Shown: positions 51,562 through 62,300, numbered from the stretch's first letter. The stretch: 64,000 nt of DNA from Planktothricoides raciborskii GIHE-MW2 (GCF_040564635.1 NZ_CP159837.1:6621001-6685000), one strand, 5' to 3'. Notes: generated from the letters alone by a model not told the origin. Translations and numbers: made by a program.

Positions 51562-54162
51562 TCACGTCAAAATTGCCCCACCCATCAGCCGTTGATAGCG
51601 CTGATCTAACTCCAGTTTCAACAAAGGCCACCGATTTAAAGTGGGATCTTTTTCGATCACTTTTTCGGCGGCATCCCGCGCCAAAATCAATACATCCTGG
51701 TCTTCGGACAAACTCGCCAGGGCAAAGTCCGGTAAACCAGACTGCTTGGTTCCCAAGACTTGACCCGGCCCCCGCAAGCGCATATCCATTTCGGCAATTA
51801 AAAATCCATCTTGAGACTGAGCCATCACATTTAATCGCTGTTTGGCATCATCGGTGGCTTTGGGATGAGTCATTAACAAACAATAAGAACGTTCTGCCCC
51901 CCGACCAACCCGCCCGCGTAGTTGGTGTAATTGAGATAGGCCAAAGCGTTCGGCATTTTCAATCAGCATCACTGTGGCGTTGGGTACATCCACCCCCACT
52001 TCTACCACTGTGGTGGAGACTAAAATTTGGGTTTCTCTTTCCCGAAATTGATTAATCGCTGCTTCTTTTTCGGCGGAAGTCATGCGGCCATGCAATAATC
52101 CCACTTGAAATTCTGGATAAATCACGTCCTGGAGTCGCTGATATTCTTCGATCGCCGACTTCAAGTCGATTTTTTCCGATTCTTCAATTAATGGCAACAC
52201 TACATAAGCTTGTCGCCCTTGGACAATTTCTCGCCGAATCAAGTCATAAGCTTCGTGGCGGTCTTTCCCTGATAGGACTGTGGTTTGAATGGCTTGGCGT
52301 CCGGGGGGCAATTCATCAATCTGGCTGACATCTAAATCCCCATGTAAGGTGAGGGCGAGGGTGCGGGGAATGGGGGTGGCAGTCATGGTCAGCACATGGG
52401 TGACGCCATCGACTCCTTTTTGCTGTAGTAGCGCCCGCTGTTGGACTCCAAAGCGATGCTGTTCGTCGATCACAATCAGTCCTAAGCGGTGGAAATTTAC
52501 CGAGTCTTGGATCAGGGCATGGGTTCCCACGATCGCGGGTAATTCGCTGGTTTCCAGTTGGGCATAAATTTGTTTACGTTTGGCGGTTTTGGTAGAACCT
52601 GTGAGCAGTTCTACGGGCAAATGCAGTAAATTGAACCATTCAACGATTTTTTTATAATGTTGTTCCGCTAAGACTTCTGTGGGAGCCATGATTGCGGTTT
52701 GATAGCCGGATTGAATGGCGGCTAACATAGCTACGACGGCGACCACGGTTTTACCAGAACCGACATCCCCTTGGACTAAGCGGTTCATCGGTTCGGGTTT
52801 TGCTAAGTCGCCGAAAATCTCGTTGATGACTCGCTGTTGGGCTTTGGTGAGTTTAAAGGGCAGCAGCCGATAAAATTCGGCAATCAATTCCCCTTTGGGT
52901 TCTAAGATGGCGGTGGTGGTGGATTGTTTGGCCGTATGACGCCGGTTGAGTAGTCCCAGTTGTAGATAAAAGAATTCATCAAAGACTAGGCGGCGCCGGG
53001 CTTCGGCAAGGATATGGCGATCGGGGGGAAAGTGGATGTTGGCGATCGCTTCTGGTAAATCGATTAACCCGTACTTTTTCCTCAGACCTGCGGGTAAGGG
53101 GTCTTGTAAAAGTTCCGCCATTGGCAAAATTTTCAGCGCCGCCCTTCGCACCACATCAGCGGTGACTCCCTCGGTGAGAGCATAAATTGGGAGGACTCGA
53201 CCAACGGTGCTGGAGTCCAATTCACCACCGATCTGATCGAGGACTTCCAATTGGGGATTATCTAGGGTGGTGCCATATTTACTTTTTTTCACTAATCCCG
53301 AAGCTGCTACCATTGCCCCAACTGGATAAAGCCGTTTTTGCTGTTCTTGCCAACCGCGAGAACTCATCCGACCGGCAAAAAAACGACTCAGCTTAATGTC
53401 ACCTGTATGGTCTTTGAGCACAATGTCCAGGATACTTAATTTTTTGTTGCGAGGACTGGTAAAACAATTACACCGTTTCACAGTGCCGATAATAGTCACG
53501 GTTTCACCGGCTTCTAATTCTTTGATCGGTACTTGACGAGCGTAGTCAATATGATCTCTTGGGTAATAAAATAGTAGGTCACGCACGGTGTAAATTCCCA
53601 ATCTGGCTAGGCGATCGCCGGTTTTTTCTCCCAGCCCTGGCACTGAAATCAATCCTTGATCGAGAGAAATTTGGCCGCTCCTCACAGATTTTTTCCCTGA
53701 CTGGGTTGATTCCACCCCCTTAGATCCACCATTAGATGCCGGAATTTCTTTATTTTTATATCCCGTTGCTTTGGCGAAGCGATCGGAATTTCTCGATGTC
53801 GGATCTGGTAAAGGTGAGTGATTTTCTGCCACCGAATTTCCCTGGGGCGATCGCTTAATTTGATAGGAAGTCTCTGTTTGACAAGTGAGGATCTGCTGCA
53901 TTTGCAGCAAAAACATTTTAGTCTGGGAAATTAACGTTTTTCGCTGTTCAGAATCTAACTTAGGATAGACAGCAAACTTACTGGCTAAATCTTGCCATTG
54001 TTGGCGATCGGTGGCAACTAATGCCCCAGGACTATCTTTTAAACTCAAATGCAAAAACTCACTAAAGCGGTATTGATGACCCATCAAGTCTTGAAAGCCT
54101 TTTTCTGCTTCAATCGACAAGGCTTTTTGTAATCTCAACCAATCTGGTAATTCTGTAGTCAC
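51562..54162 (-). CDS. recG: ATP-dependent DNA helicase RecG
   Basis: 866 residues. The wedge/OB part (VPIKELEAGETVTIIGTVKR, about residue 205) is followed by the helicase core: LVQGDVGSGKTVVAVVAML (Walker A, about 465), APTEVLAEQHY, VIDEQHRFGVQQR (motif II DEQH), TMTATPIPRTLAL, and motifs V/VI with STTVVEVGVDVPNATVMLIE and LRGRVGRGAERSYCLL. RecG remodels stalled forks and Holliday junctions. The N-terminal extension (about 165 residues) is typical of cyanobacterial RecG, making it longer than the 690-residue E. coli enzyme. Its start lies 10 bp after the stop of the next gene upstream, so the two are probably co-transcribed. Confidence 0.94.
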   Translation of the reverse strand: MTTELPDWLRLQKALSIEAEKGFQDLMGHQYRFSEFLHLSLKDSPGALVATDRQQWQDLASKFAVYPKLDSEQRKTLISQTKMFLLQMQQILTCQTETSYQIKRSPQGNSVAENHSPLPDPTSRNSDRFAKATGYKNKEIPASNGGSKGVESTQSGKKSVRSGQISLDQGLISVPGLGEKTGDRLARLGIYTVRDLLFYYPRDHIDYARQVPIKELEAGETVTIIGTVKRCNCFTSPRNKKLSILDIVLKDHTGDIKLSRFFAGRMSSRGWQEQQKRLYPVGAMVAASGLVKKSKYGTTLDNPQLEVLDQIGGELDSSTVGRVLPIYALTEGVTADVVRRAALKILPMAELLQDPLPAGLRKKYGLIDLPEAIANIHFPPDRHILAEARRRLVFDEFFYLQLGLLNRRHTAKQSTTTAILEPKGELIAEFYRLLPFKLTKAQQRVINEIFGDLAKPEPMNRLVQGDVGSGKTVVAVVAMLAAIQSGYQTAIMAPTEVLAEQHYKKIVEWFNLLHLPVELLTGSTKTAKRKQIYAQLETSELPAIVGTHALIQDSVNFHRLGLIVIDEQHRFGVQQRALLQQKGVDGVTHVLTMTATPIPRTLALTLHGDLDVSQIDELPPGRQAIQTTVLSGKDRHEAYDLIRREIVQGRQAYVVLPLIEESEKIDLKSAIEEYQRLQDVIYPEFQVGLLHGRMTSAEKEAAINQFRERETQILVSTTVVEVGVDVPNATVMLIENAERFGLSQLHQLRGRVGRGAERSYCLLMTHPKATDDAKQRLNVMAQSQDGFLIAEMDMRLRGPGQVLGTKQSGLPDFALASLSEDQDVLILARDAAEKVIEKDPTLNRWPLLKLELDQRYQRLMGGAILT

Positions 54163-54172
54163 GGCTTATCCC

Positions 54173-55123
54173 CTACTCTTCAAACCAACTCGATCTCCAA
54201 GCTGCTTCTGCTTCAGCAATTATGCGTTCTTGTTGTTTCTTTTGATACTCCTTTACAAGACTATTTAACCGATGGGAAAGTTCACGAATTTGATTGCGTT
54301 TTGCCATCAACAGAGGTTCGGCAAACTCAATATCAGACAACCGTAAATTAATTTTTAAAATATTAATCACATCCTTATATTTTTTCTCTCGATTGCTGGA
54401 TTTTTCCCCTTCGGCATCATTGCCAATTTCAATGGTCAAATTGACGATATTGGGCAAATTACCCATCGGTTCAGCATAACCAGAATTTTTCGCCCCCAAC
54501 TCTAACAACATATCGGGAATATCCGGTAAATTTTTCGGTAAAATTTTATAGGATTGTAAATCCTCATTAGTTTTCCGAGAAACTGTTCTTAAAATTTCTA
54601 TAATTCCTTGCTCTAATGTTTTATGCCACTGAGAGATCCGCTCTGGATTTGTTAACACTAGACCAGCCCAGGGATTTTCTGTCTCTTCGCTTACTTGATG
54701 AAAACTGCTTTCATCTAATAGCGCTGATTCATCATTTTCCTCTAATTCATCTAAATTATTCTCGGAAAAATCATCAGAATCAGCGGCGGCATCGCTTTCT
54801 GTTTCATCGGTTTCATTAGATAAATTTTGTTGAACTCTTAAAGTTAAAGTGAGTAAAATCGACAAATCCTGAACCGCGCTGAGAGCATTCTGGCGAATGG
54901 CCGATTGTAATTCTTGTTTTTCTTTAAAAGATAAGCTTAAGAAAGCTTCTGGGTATCCTTGCGTACATAGATAATAGCTGGCTAAAATCAGTTGTTTTTT
55001 TACGGCATTTCCTAAGAATTTTAAATAATTCAAAAAAGTCTGATGTAATTCATTGGCTAACGCTTTTGAAGATTGCTCGATCGCAGCTAATTGTTTTTCA
55101 ACTTGTTTCAGGCTACTGGACAT
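54173..55123 (-). CDS. Conserved cyanobacterial helical protein of unknown function
   Basis: 316 residues starting MSSSLKQVEKQLAAIEQSSK. Residues 1-45 form an amphipathic coiled coil; a helical region with ILASYYLCTQGYPEAFLSLS follows. An acidic stretch (about 110-150) and a basic C-terminal helix (LVKEYQKKQQERIIAEAEAA, ending SSWFEE) complete it. There is no signal peptide; it is probably soluble and peripheral. I do not recognise the family. It sits between tsf and recG with only 10 bp to recG, so it may be co-expressed with translation or replication-repair genes. Confidence 0.62.
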   Translation of the reverse strand: MSSSLKQVEKQLAAIEQSSKALANELHQTFLNYLKFLGNAVKKQLILASYYLCTQGYPEAFLSLSFKEKQELQSAIRQNALSAVQDLSILLTLTLRVQQNLSNETDETESDAAADSDDFSENNLDELEENDESALLDESSFHQVSEETENPWAGLVLTNPERISQWHKTLEQGIIEILRTVSRKTNEDLQSYKILPKNLPDIPDMLLELGAKNSGYAEPMGNLPNIVNLTIEIGNDAEGEKSSNREKKYKDVINILKINLRLSDIEFAEPLLMAKRNQIRELSHRLNSLVKEYQKKQQERIIAEAEAAWRSSWFEE

Positions 55124-55240
55124 ATTTTTTGAAAAGTTTAATAACCGAAAAAGTAAAAGGTAAAAGAAACAGAACCTCTGCTTTTCTTTTACCTTTTATC
55201 TCTTAAATCATTACCACTAAATCATTACCACAGAAGGCTG

Positions 55241-55903
55241 TTATTTCTTTCCACCAGTTTGAGCGGCGACTTCCTCAGCAAAGTTTTTCTCTTCTTTCTC
55301 AATGCCTTCACCCAAGACAAACCGGACAAACCGACGGACTTGGATATTTTCACCGAGTTGAGCAATGCTTTCTTTAACCAGTTCTTCTACGGTTTTATTT
55401 TGATCCCGAATATAGGGCTGATCCATCAAAGAAAGTTCTTTCAGGCGCTTTTCAATGCGACCTTGAACAATTTTTTCTTTAATATTATCGGGTTTGGAAC
55501 CGAGGTCATCACGACCCATTTCAATCTCTTTTTCTTTCTGGGCGATCGCCTCTGGAATATCAGAAACTTTGATATATTCCACCTGCGGGCAGGCGGCAAT
55601 TTGCATAGCAATATTGCGTACCAGAGATTGAAACTCTTGCCGACGGGCGACAAAATCAGTTTCGCAGTTAACTTCCACTAAGACACCAATGCGTCCCCCA
55701 GTGTGGATATAACTGTCTACAATACCTTCGGCGGCCACGCGCCCTGCTTTTTTGTCTGCGGAAGTGATGCCTTTTTGCCGCAGCCATTCGGTCGCTTTGT
55801 TGATATCGCCGTTATTTTCTGTGAGAGCTTTTTTACAGTCCATCATACCTGCGCCGGTTTTTTCGCGCAGTTCTTTGACTGTTTTTGCAGATATTTCCGC
55901 CAT
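55241..55903 (-). CDS. tsf: Elongation factor Ts
   Basis: 220 residues; the nucleotide-exchange factor for EF-Tu. The N-terminal UBA-like segment [20 protein letters not shown], then [13 protein letters not shown], and the core [18 protein letters not shown] are characteristic. The length is typical of cyanobacteria, shorter than the 283 residues of E. coli because one subdomain is reduced. The tail ends [15 protein letters not shown]. It follows rpsB with a 134-bp spacer in the standard rpsB-tsf order. Confidence 0.96.
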   Translation of the reverse strand: MAEISAKTVKELREKTGAGMMDCKKALTENNGDINKATEWLRQKGITSADKKAGRVAAEGIVDSYIHTGGRIGVLVEVNCETDFVARRQEFQSLVRNIAMQIAACPQVEYIKVSDIPEAIAQKEKEIEMGRDDLGSKPDNIKEKIVQGRIEKRLKELSLMDQPYIRDQNKTVEELVKESIAQLGENIQVRRFVRFVLGEGIEKEEKNFAEEVAAQTGGKK

Positions 55904-56037
55904 GTTGCCTGAGTTAGGAATCTATGGGTAATTTGAACAGTAGAATAATATTGAAGACTGGTTGAGGATTTTAGGTGATTAAATCAGTCAATCAATCTTC
56001 AATAATCAATCATTGATTAATTCAGAATAATAATGAA

Positions 56038-56847
56038 TTAATTGTCATCTGAATCATCGGATTCATCATAAGATTCATCGTCATCGGATGATTCGTAGTC
56101 GTCTTCGTAGTCGTCTTCGTAATCGTCGTCTTCATAATCGTCATAATCCACCCCTTGAGGAGCATCTCCATGACGACCTTCGTAAATAGCATCAGCTAAT
56201 TTACCAACAATTAATTTAATGGAGCGAATTGCATCATCATTCGCCGGAATATGAATATCTGCTAAGTCTGGGTCGCAGTTGGTATCTAGCAGAGCCACAA
56301 TGGGAATATCTAATTTTTGGCATTCGAGTACGGCGTTGTACTCCCGACGTTGATCGACGATCACCACGATATCGGGAATTTTCCGCATATTCTTGATGCC
56401 GCCCAGATATTTTTGCAGTTTAGCCTTTTCCCGGCGGAGCATAGAAGCTTCTTTTTTGGGACGACGATCTAAAGCCCCGCTGTCGTCCAAGCCTTCTAAT
56501 TCTTTGAGGCGCTGGGCACGGCGTTTGATGGTTTCCCAGTTGGTGAGCATTCCGCCCAACCAGCGTTGGTTCACATAGTAGGAACCGCAGCGGTTTGCTT
56601 CGGCAGCCACAATGCCAGCCGCTTGGCGCTTGGTGCCAACAAATAGAACTTTTTGCCCTTTTTCCGATGCACTCCGCATATACTCATAAGCTTCTTCCAT
56701 TAACTGGGCGGTTTGCACCAAGTCAATGATATGCACTCCATTGCGATCGGTAAAGATATACGGAGCCATTTTGGGGTTCCAGCGGCGGGTCTGATGCCCA
56801 AAGTGAACCCCTGACTCTAGCATTTCCGCTAATGAGACAACTGGCAT
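56038..56847 (-). CDS. rpsB: Ribosomal protein S2 with long acidic tail
   Basis: 269 residues from the ATG at 56847 ([20 protein letters not shown]); GAGGAG before it supports this rather than the upstream in-frame ATG. The S2 core is complete: [54 protein letters not shown] and [13 protein letters not shown]. The last ~40 residues are an acidic Asp/Glu/Ser/Tyr repeat ([10 protein letters not shown]) not found in most S2 proteins; its coding DNA is a tandem repeat of TCGTAGTCGTCT type. It is part of the small subunit and starts the rpsB-tsf operon. Confidence 0.95.
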   Translation of the reverse strand: MPVVSLAEMLESGVHFGHQTRRWNPKMAPYIFTDRNGVHIIDLVQTAQLMEEAYEYMRSASEKGQKVLFVGTKRQAAGIVAAEANRCGSYYVNQRWLGGMLTNWETIKRRAQRLKELEGLDDSGALDRRPKKEASMLRREKAKLQKYLGGIKNMRKIPDIVVIVDQRREYNAVLECQKLDIPIVALLDTNCDPDLADIHIPANDDAIRSIKLIVGKLADAIYEGRHGDAPQGVDYDDYEDDDYEDDYEDDYESSDDDESYDESDDSDDN

Positions 56848-57034
56848 GATTTTTGATTCTCCTCGTTCGGGTTTATCCTCCATCTGGGCGGATTTTCATC
56901 ATCCTTATGGGGATGGAAAACACCCGAAACCCCAGATGTGCGATTTTTCACAACTTAACTAGGGTAGCACAAGATGAGCAGAAATCTCTGCTAATTTCTG
57001 CTAATTTCCGATTTTTTTTATGCTTAATTGGTAA

Positions 57035-57982
57035 TTAGCAATTATTGGCGGCGGAACATTCGGCATAAGCTTGATATACCGCTTTGACGTTGTACCAATT
57101 AAGAAATATGCGGGCAATTTCTAAGGCGAGTTGGGGTTTTCCTTGGTCAATTAACCATTGTAAAAAACCGGATAAGCTGCGTTCGTTGATTGTTCCTCCT
57201 AGAGAGAGTGTAGCCCAAAGAATTCGGTGTAACCAGGTCATTTGAATCATTAGCCTAACTTCCCAGGTTGGATGTTTTTGGTAAAATAAAACCCCCATTT
57301 TTCCCCGTTGAATTTCTCGGTCAATTAATCGGGGAATTTGCTCTAAGGCAAAGGCCGGATGCCAGTGATAGCCGACAGCTTCGGGACATTTGATCAGTTT
57401 TAATCCCAGTTTTTTGAGGCGAACTCCTAATTCTAGGTCTTCCCAACCATAGAGGGAAAATGCCGGATCGAATAAACCCGCTTGTTCTAACCATTTTTTC
57501 GCGATCGCCACATTGCCGGTAGCAAAATAAGCGGCAGAAAAATCGGTTATTTTATAAGGTTCACTGGTGGGATTTTCAAAGTTACAAGTATTGATGACTG
57601 CCCCATAGGTAAATATGCGCGAATGACCGAATTTTTTTTCCGCTTTTTTTAAAGCAGCGGCATGGGCAGAGAGAAAATTTTCGGTGACGACTAAATCACT
57701 ATCAATAAAAATAATTGTGTCACCAATGGCTGATTGAATGCCTAAGTTTCTGGCGGCGGCAGGGCCAAGATGTGATTGTTCTAAGCACCGCAAATGAGGC
57801 AATTGCCCAGAGTGCGATCGCAGCCACTCCAGGGTATTATCGGTAGATCCGTCATCGATGACGATGATTTCATAGTCGGAAATTTGGCTATTTGGGGGAA
57901 TAGTTTGCTGTTCTAAGGCTTTGAGGCACTTTTGCAGAATTGGCAGACGATTGTAAGTGGGAATAATAATGGAAAAAAACAC
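57035..57982 (-). CDS. Family 2 glycosyltransferase
   Basis: 315 residues with a GT-A fold. The donor-site strand IIPTYNRLPILQKCLKAL, the first Asp pair in IVIDDGSTDNTLEWL, the AARNLGIQSAIGDTIIFIDSD segment with the DSD (DxD-like) metal site, and GWEDLELGVRLKKLGLKL (the catalytic E-D near residue 195) are all present. No transmembrane segment is evident. GT2 enzymes of this size make surface polysaccharides or glycolipids; the sugar donor and acceptor cannot be told. The last ~70 residues (WLHRILWATLSLGGTINERS) are specific to a cyanobacterial subgroup. It stands alone, beside the 100-bp repeat array. Confidence 0.88.
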   Translation of the reverse strand: MFFSIIIPTYNRLPILQKCLKALEQQTIPPNSQISDYEIIVIDDGSTDNTLEWLRSHSGQLPHLRCLEQSHLGPAAARNLGIQSAIGDTIIFIDSDLVVTENFLSAHAAALKKAEKKFGHSRIFTYGAVINTCNFENPTSEPYKITDFSAAYFATGNVAIAKKWLEQAGLFDPAFSLYGWEDLELGVRLKKLGLKLIKCPEAVGYHWHPAFALEQIPRLIDREIQRGKMGVLFYQKHPTWEVRLMIQMTWLHRILWATLSLGGTINERSLSGFLQWLIDQGKPQLALEIARIFLNWYNVKAVYQAYAECSAANNC

Positions 57983-58028
57983 GGTTTACCCTAGGATCAT
58001 TTTTAGTTTACTTTATTTGGTTTAATTT

Positions 58029-58582
58029 AATAGTAACTCAGAAACCGGGTTTAGGCATATGCTATACCCAGAAACCGGGTTTCTTCTTTGCTATCAACAG
58101 TTATCTTTGTGATCCACAGGCATAAATAAACCCGGTTTCTCATCCCCACAGTCAACCCCTATTCTCAGAAACCGGGTTTCTTCTTTGCTAAGAACAGTTA
58201 TCTTTATTATCCACCAAAGAAACCCGGTTTTTTTTCTGGCTTGAGGAGCGATCGCATACCGTGGCCAGAAACCGGGTTTCTTCTTTGCTACCAACAGTTA
58301 TCTTTATTATCCACCAAAGAAACCCGGTTTCTTTTTTTGCTTGAGGAGCGATCGCATACCGTGGCCAGAAACCGGGTTTCTTCTTTGCTACCAACAGTTA
58401 TCTTTATTATCCACCAAAGAAACCCGGTTTCTTTTTTTGCTTGAGGAGCGATCTCATACCGTGGCCAGAAACCGGGTTTCTTCTTTGCTGCCAACAGTTA
58501 TCTTTATTATCCACCAAAGAAACCCGGTTTCTTTTTTTGCTTGAGGAGCGATCGCATACCGTGGGCAGAAACCGGGTTTCTT
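58029..58582. repeat. ~100-bp tandem array of AGAAACCGGGTTTCT pairs
   Basis: Units repeat at 100-bp steps (GTGGCCAGAA at 58261, 58361 and 58461; GTGGGCAGAA at 58561), with two more diverged units to the left. Each unit holds an AGAAACCGGGTTTCT palindrome, CTTTGCTACCAACAGTTATC, a CAAAGAAACCCGGTTTC palindrome and AGCGATCGCATACC. One further copy lies at 59167-59255. There is no spacer diversity, so it is not a CRISPR array. Confidence 0.92.
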
Positions 58583-58677
58583 GAGTATAATTGATCTAGA
58601 GAATCGATCGCTTGCCCTGGTGCGAGTTAAATTTTCGATTACCAACTCACTAACCCATACAATCAATTTCTTTGACT

Positions 58678-58887
58678 ATGCAGCCAATCCATTTTAATCA
58701 GGTTTTAGAAATTGCTGAATCTTTATCTGATTCTGAGCAAAATTTTTTAATTGAAATTCTCCAAAAACGATTACAAGAGAAACGGAGAAAACAAATCGCG
58801 GCTAACATTGCTGAAGCCCATGTAGAATATAAGATGGGAAAAACGCAAAAAGTTACGGTAGATGAGTTAATGGCGGATTTAGATTAA
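58678..58887 (+). CDS. Antitoxin of a RelE/YafQ-type pair
   Basis: 69 residues from the ATG at 58678 (MQPIHFNQVLEIAESLSDSE); a TTG six bases earlier is less likely. A predicted helical DNA-binding or structuring half is followed by a charged helix KRLQEKRRKQIAANIAEAHV, and the C-terminal segment MGKTQKVTVDELMADLD matches the tail seen in many cyanobacterial small antitoxins that wrap the toxin. Its TAA overlaps the toxin ATG by one base (TAATG), showing translational coupling. It is probably an autoregulator with the toxin. Confidence 0.82.
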   Translation: MQPIHFNQVLEIAESLSDSEQNFLIEILQKRLQEKRRKQIAANIAEAHVEYKMGKTQKVTVDELMADLD

Positions 58888-59168
58888 TGAATTTAGTTAC
58901 ATCATCTGCTTTTAAACGCGCTCTTAAAACCACTGTCAAAAAGTATCCTCAGTTGAAAGAGCGAATTGCCGAAAAATTAGAATTATTAGGCATCGATCCG
59001 TTTAATGCTATCTTGCGGACTCATAAGTTAAAAGGAGAGTTATCAGGTGCTTGGTCTTGTACCGTGGATTATGATTGTCGGATTGTGTTTGATTTTGTCA
59101 CCAATGAAGAAACAGGAGAATCTGAAATTTTGTTGATTGATATTGGCAGTCACGACGAAGTTTATTAA
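58887..59168 (+). CDS. RelE/YafQ-type mRNA interferase toxin
   Basis: 93 residues. Family features: SAFKRALKTTVKKYPQLKER at the start, HKLKGELSGAWSCTVDYDCR (about residues 46-65) and IVFDFVTNEETGESEILLID with the final GSHDEVY, matching the RelE/ParE superfamily, YafQ-like branch. The YafQ signature His near the C-terminus (GSHDEVY) is present. Such toxins cut mRNA in the ribosome A site when freed. The pair lies between AGAAACCGGGTTTCT repeat blocks and the NACHT gene. Confidence 0.88.
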   Translation: MNLVTSSAFKRALKTTVKKYPQLKERIAEKLELLGIDPFNAILRTHKLKGELSGAWSCTVDYDCRIVFDFVTNEETGESEILLIDIGSHDEVY

Positions 59169-59179
59169 GGCGATCGCAT

Positions 59180-59325
59180 ACCGTGGCCAGAAACCGGGTT
59201 TCTTCTTTGCTGCCAACAGTTATCTTTATTATCCACGAAAGAAACCCGGTTTCTGGGGATAAGAAACCGGGTTTCTTCTCTGCTATCAAAATTTATCTTT
59301 ATTATCCACGAAAGAAATCCGGTTT
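59180..59325. repeat. AGAAACCGGGTTTCT repeats after the toxin gene
   Basis: A unit of the 100-bp family (59167-59255, starting GCGATCGCATACCG), then two more AGAAACCGGGTTTCT/AAAGAAATCCGGTTTC pairs. It lies between the toxin stop and the NACHT gene stop. Confidence 0.88.
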
Positions 59326-59330
59326 CTCAT

Positions 59331-62300
59331 TCACATTTCTAAAATCCTCCGTTGTAGCCACGCAACAATATTATGAATTAGTTGCGGGTATTGCGGGGAA
59401 AAAGTTTGCAAAGGTGGGTGGGTTTGGTCGGTAATTAGGCAAATTATCCCGTCAAACCGAGTGAGAAGATCCAGAAAAGTTTCGCTAAAACCTTGGGCGG
59501 TTCCGTTGCTGGGGTCTTGATATAAAATTAGGACAGGGGGTTGATCATTTTCGTCAATTAAATCAGCCCAATAGTCTTGCAAATCTGCCATATTTTTCGG
59601 TTTATCCTCTATTTTCCGGCCACCTTGTTGGGTCATTTGGCGATAAATTGTTTTGGCAGGATCGTCACCGATGAATTTACTGCCGTCGATATAAAAGACT
59701 TGCACAGTTTGGTTTAGGTTGGTTTCGCTGAGTTGGGTTTGCAAATTTCTAGGGAGTTGGGCAAGTTCAAGATTTTGCACAAGGGGAGAGGTTTCGCCAT
59801 GCCATGCGTGGTAAAAGTCTGGATAGGGTAAATCTTGGGCAATTTTCCAGAGAATTTTATAGCAGTTTGTCCAGAGGTCAAAGTTATTTTCGTAGGTTTC
59901 ATGGTTGAGGTAGGGCTGTAAGGTAGTAACTACAGTTTTTCGATGTTCATCAGTAATGATGATTTTCCCTAAACCCTCGGCAGCCAGCCCACGGGTAAAT
60001 ACAGATTCATTGGTGTAGATAATTTTGACCAAAGCCGCGATCGCCGTTTGATTGCCTGGGTCGATTTCCCCCAAACTATAGGCAGCCTGCCAACAGGTAT
60101 CTTCATCTTTAGTGGTTTCGATAACTTTAGCTAAAGCAGCGATCGCTGTTTCATTGCCTTGTTCGATTTTCCCTAAACTGGAGGCAGCCTGCCAACGGGT
60201 ATCTTCATTATCAGTGGTTTCGATAACTTTGACCAAAGCAGCGATCGCCGTTTCATTGCCTTGTCCGATTTCCCCTAAAATCTCGGCAGCCAGCATACGG
60301 GTATATTCATCTTCAGTAGTTTCGAGAATTCTGACCAAAGCCGCGATCGCTGTTTCATTGCCTGGGTCGATTTTCCCTAAACAAGAGGCAGCCCGCCGAT
60401 GGGTATCTTCATCTTCAGTAGTTTCGAGAATTCTGACCAAAGCCGCGATCGCCATTTCATTGTCTTGTCCGATTTCCCCTAAACTATAGGCAGCCTGCCC
60501 ACGGGTATATTCATTTTTAGTGGTTGCGATAACTTTGATCAAAGCAGCGATCGCTGTTTCATTGCCTGGGTCGATTTTCCCTAAACAAGAGGCAGCCAGC
60601 CAACGGGTATCTTCATTATCAGTGGTTTCGATAACTTTGACCAAAGCAGCGATCGCCGTTTGATTGCCTGGGTCGATGAACCCTAAATAATAGGCAGTCT
60701 CCCTACGGGTATCTTCATCATCAGTGGTTTCGATAACTTTGACCAAAGCCGCGATCGCCGTTTCATTGCCTTGTCCGATGTCCCCTAAACTCCTGGCAGC
60801 CAGCCAACGGGTAAATTCATCTTCAGTGGTTTCGACAACTTTGACCAAGAGAGCGATCGCTGTTTGATTGCCTTGTCCGATTTCCCCTAAACTCTTGGCA
60901 GCCAGCCAACGGGTAAATTCATTTTTAGTGGTTTCGAGAAGTTTGACCAAAGCAGCGATCGCCGTTTCATTGCCTTGTCCGATTTCCCCTAAACTCTTGG
61001 CAACCTGCCTACGGGTATCTTCATCTTTAGTGGTTTCGAGAACTTTGATCAAAGCCGCGATCGCCATTTGATTGCGTGGGTCGATTTCCCCTAAACTCTC
61101 GGCAGCCTGCATAAGGGGATATTCAGACAATTGGGGATCTTCAACAATTTGGCAAAGTTCTCGAATAGTGCGTTTACGGTCAGTTTGGGGCAGAATTTCT
61201 CTGGCACCTGTTTCACTTGAATCGAGAAAGGTGTGCCATTCCTGTTCTTCCTGGTCGTAATAGCCAAAACCCCACTGAACTATCTGCTTAACAATGGCAT
61301 CACCGAGAGAACAGGTTTTAAACTCACTAATCCCTGCTGCGGCTAGGAAAAAAGAGCGATATCCATAGAAATTTTCTACTCCATCATTAAAATTCACTAA
61401 CTTTTCTATAAACTCCTCTTTCTCCTTATTAAACTTCTCCTGATCTGTAACATCGCTACGACCTAACCAGAATAAAATTACCTGCTTCCACTGCGGTTGA
61501 AAAATTCGGTATTGAGGTTTTCTCCCCGGGATAGTGGATTCCCGCCTGCGCGGGAATGACAGGTTTTCGCTGCATTCTTTCCCTGGGACTGGAAAATTTA
61601 CATGATTCCGAGGTACAAAATCATCCCAATCATCTACCGCTAAGGCGGCAAAATATTCTTGAAACGTCAGATGGAAAAAAGCATAAATCGGTTCATCGTT
61701 GCGAATATCCCGATAAACAAAATTCAACCAGCCCAAATCTTCTGCTAACTTAAACCATTTCTGTTCCAAGACTGAATAAACAAACGACTGGTGCAAAGGA
61801 CGATTTTCCGCGATCGCCCGAAATGCCAATTTCGCAAACCGTCGATTTAACTCCTGTCGCTCATCGAGGCTAGTAGGAAACTCCTGCTGCTTCCAAACAT
61901 AAAAATCATCGCGAATTTGCTGATATAAATCTGCTTGGGTGGTGGGCAATATCCCCGGATTTAATAACCATGCTTTACACAACAGAGATAACCGCAAAGG
62001 ATTTTTCACCAAATCGAAAATCCGCGCACTTTCTGCCGTTGCTAATTTCTCTTGTAACTGTTTGCCTAACTCCGGTTTTTCTTTCTTCTCAAACCACTGA
62101 GAAATAAAATCATTCACCTGTTCCCCTTCAAAACAAAGAGTGCGATAGGTGTCAAACTTCGGCAAAGTATTGGGGTTTGCCTCCCACACATTCAAACGAC
62201 AAGTTAAAACCACTCGCGCTTTATTTACCCATCCCGTCAGGGATTTCGAGATTTGGGTCAGGGGATTGGCGGTTTTCATTTCATCTACCCCATCTAACAA

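Noticed and set aside
50948-51609. Several long frames over the fourth composite repeat block
   Set aside because: Low-complexity translations (KRKEERGK, PHTPHSPH) with no start signals; repeat artefacts.
58029-58582. CRISPR array
   Set aside because: The whole 100-bp unit is repeated with no variable spacers, and there are no cas genes in the window.
59990-61110. CRISPR-like or intergenic repeat array
   Set aside because: The period is exactly 102 bp, in frame, and codes HEAT-like helices of the NACHT protein.
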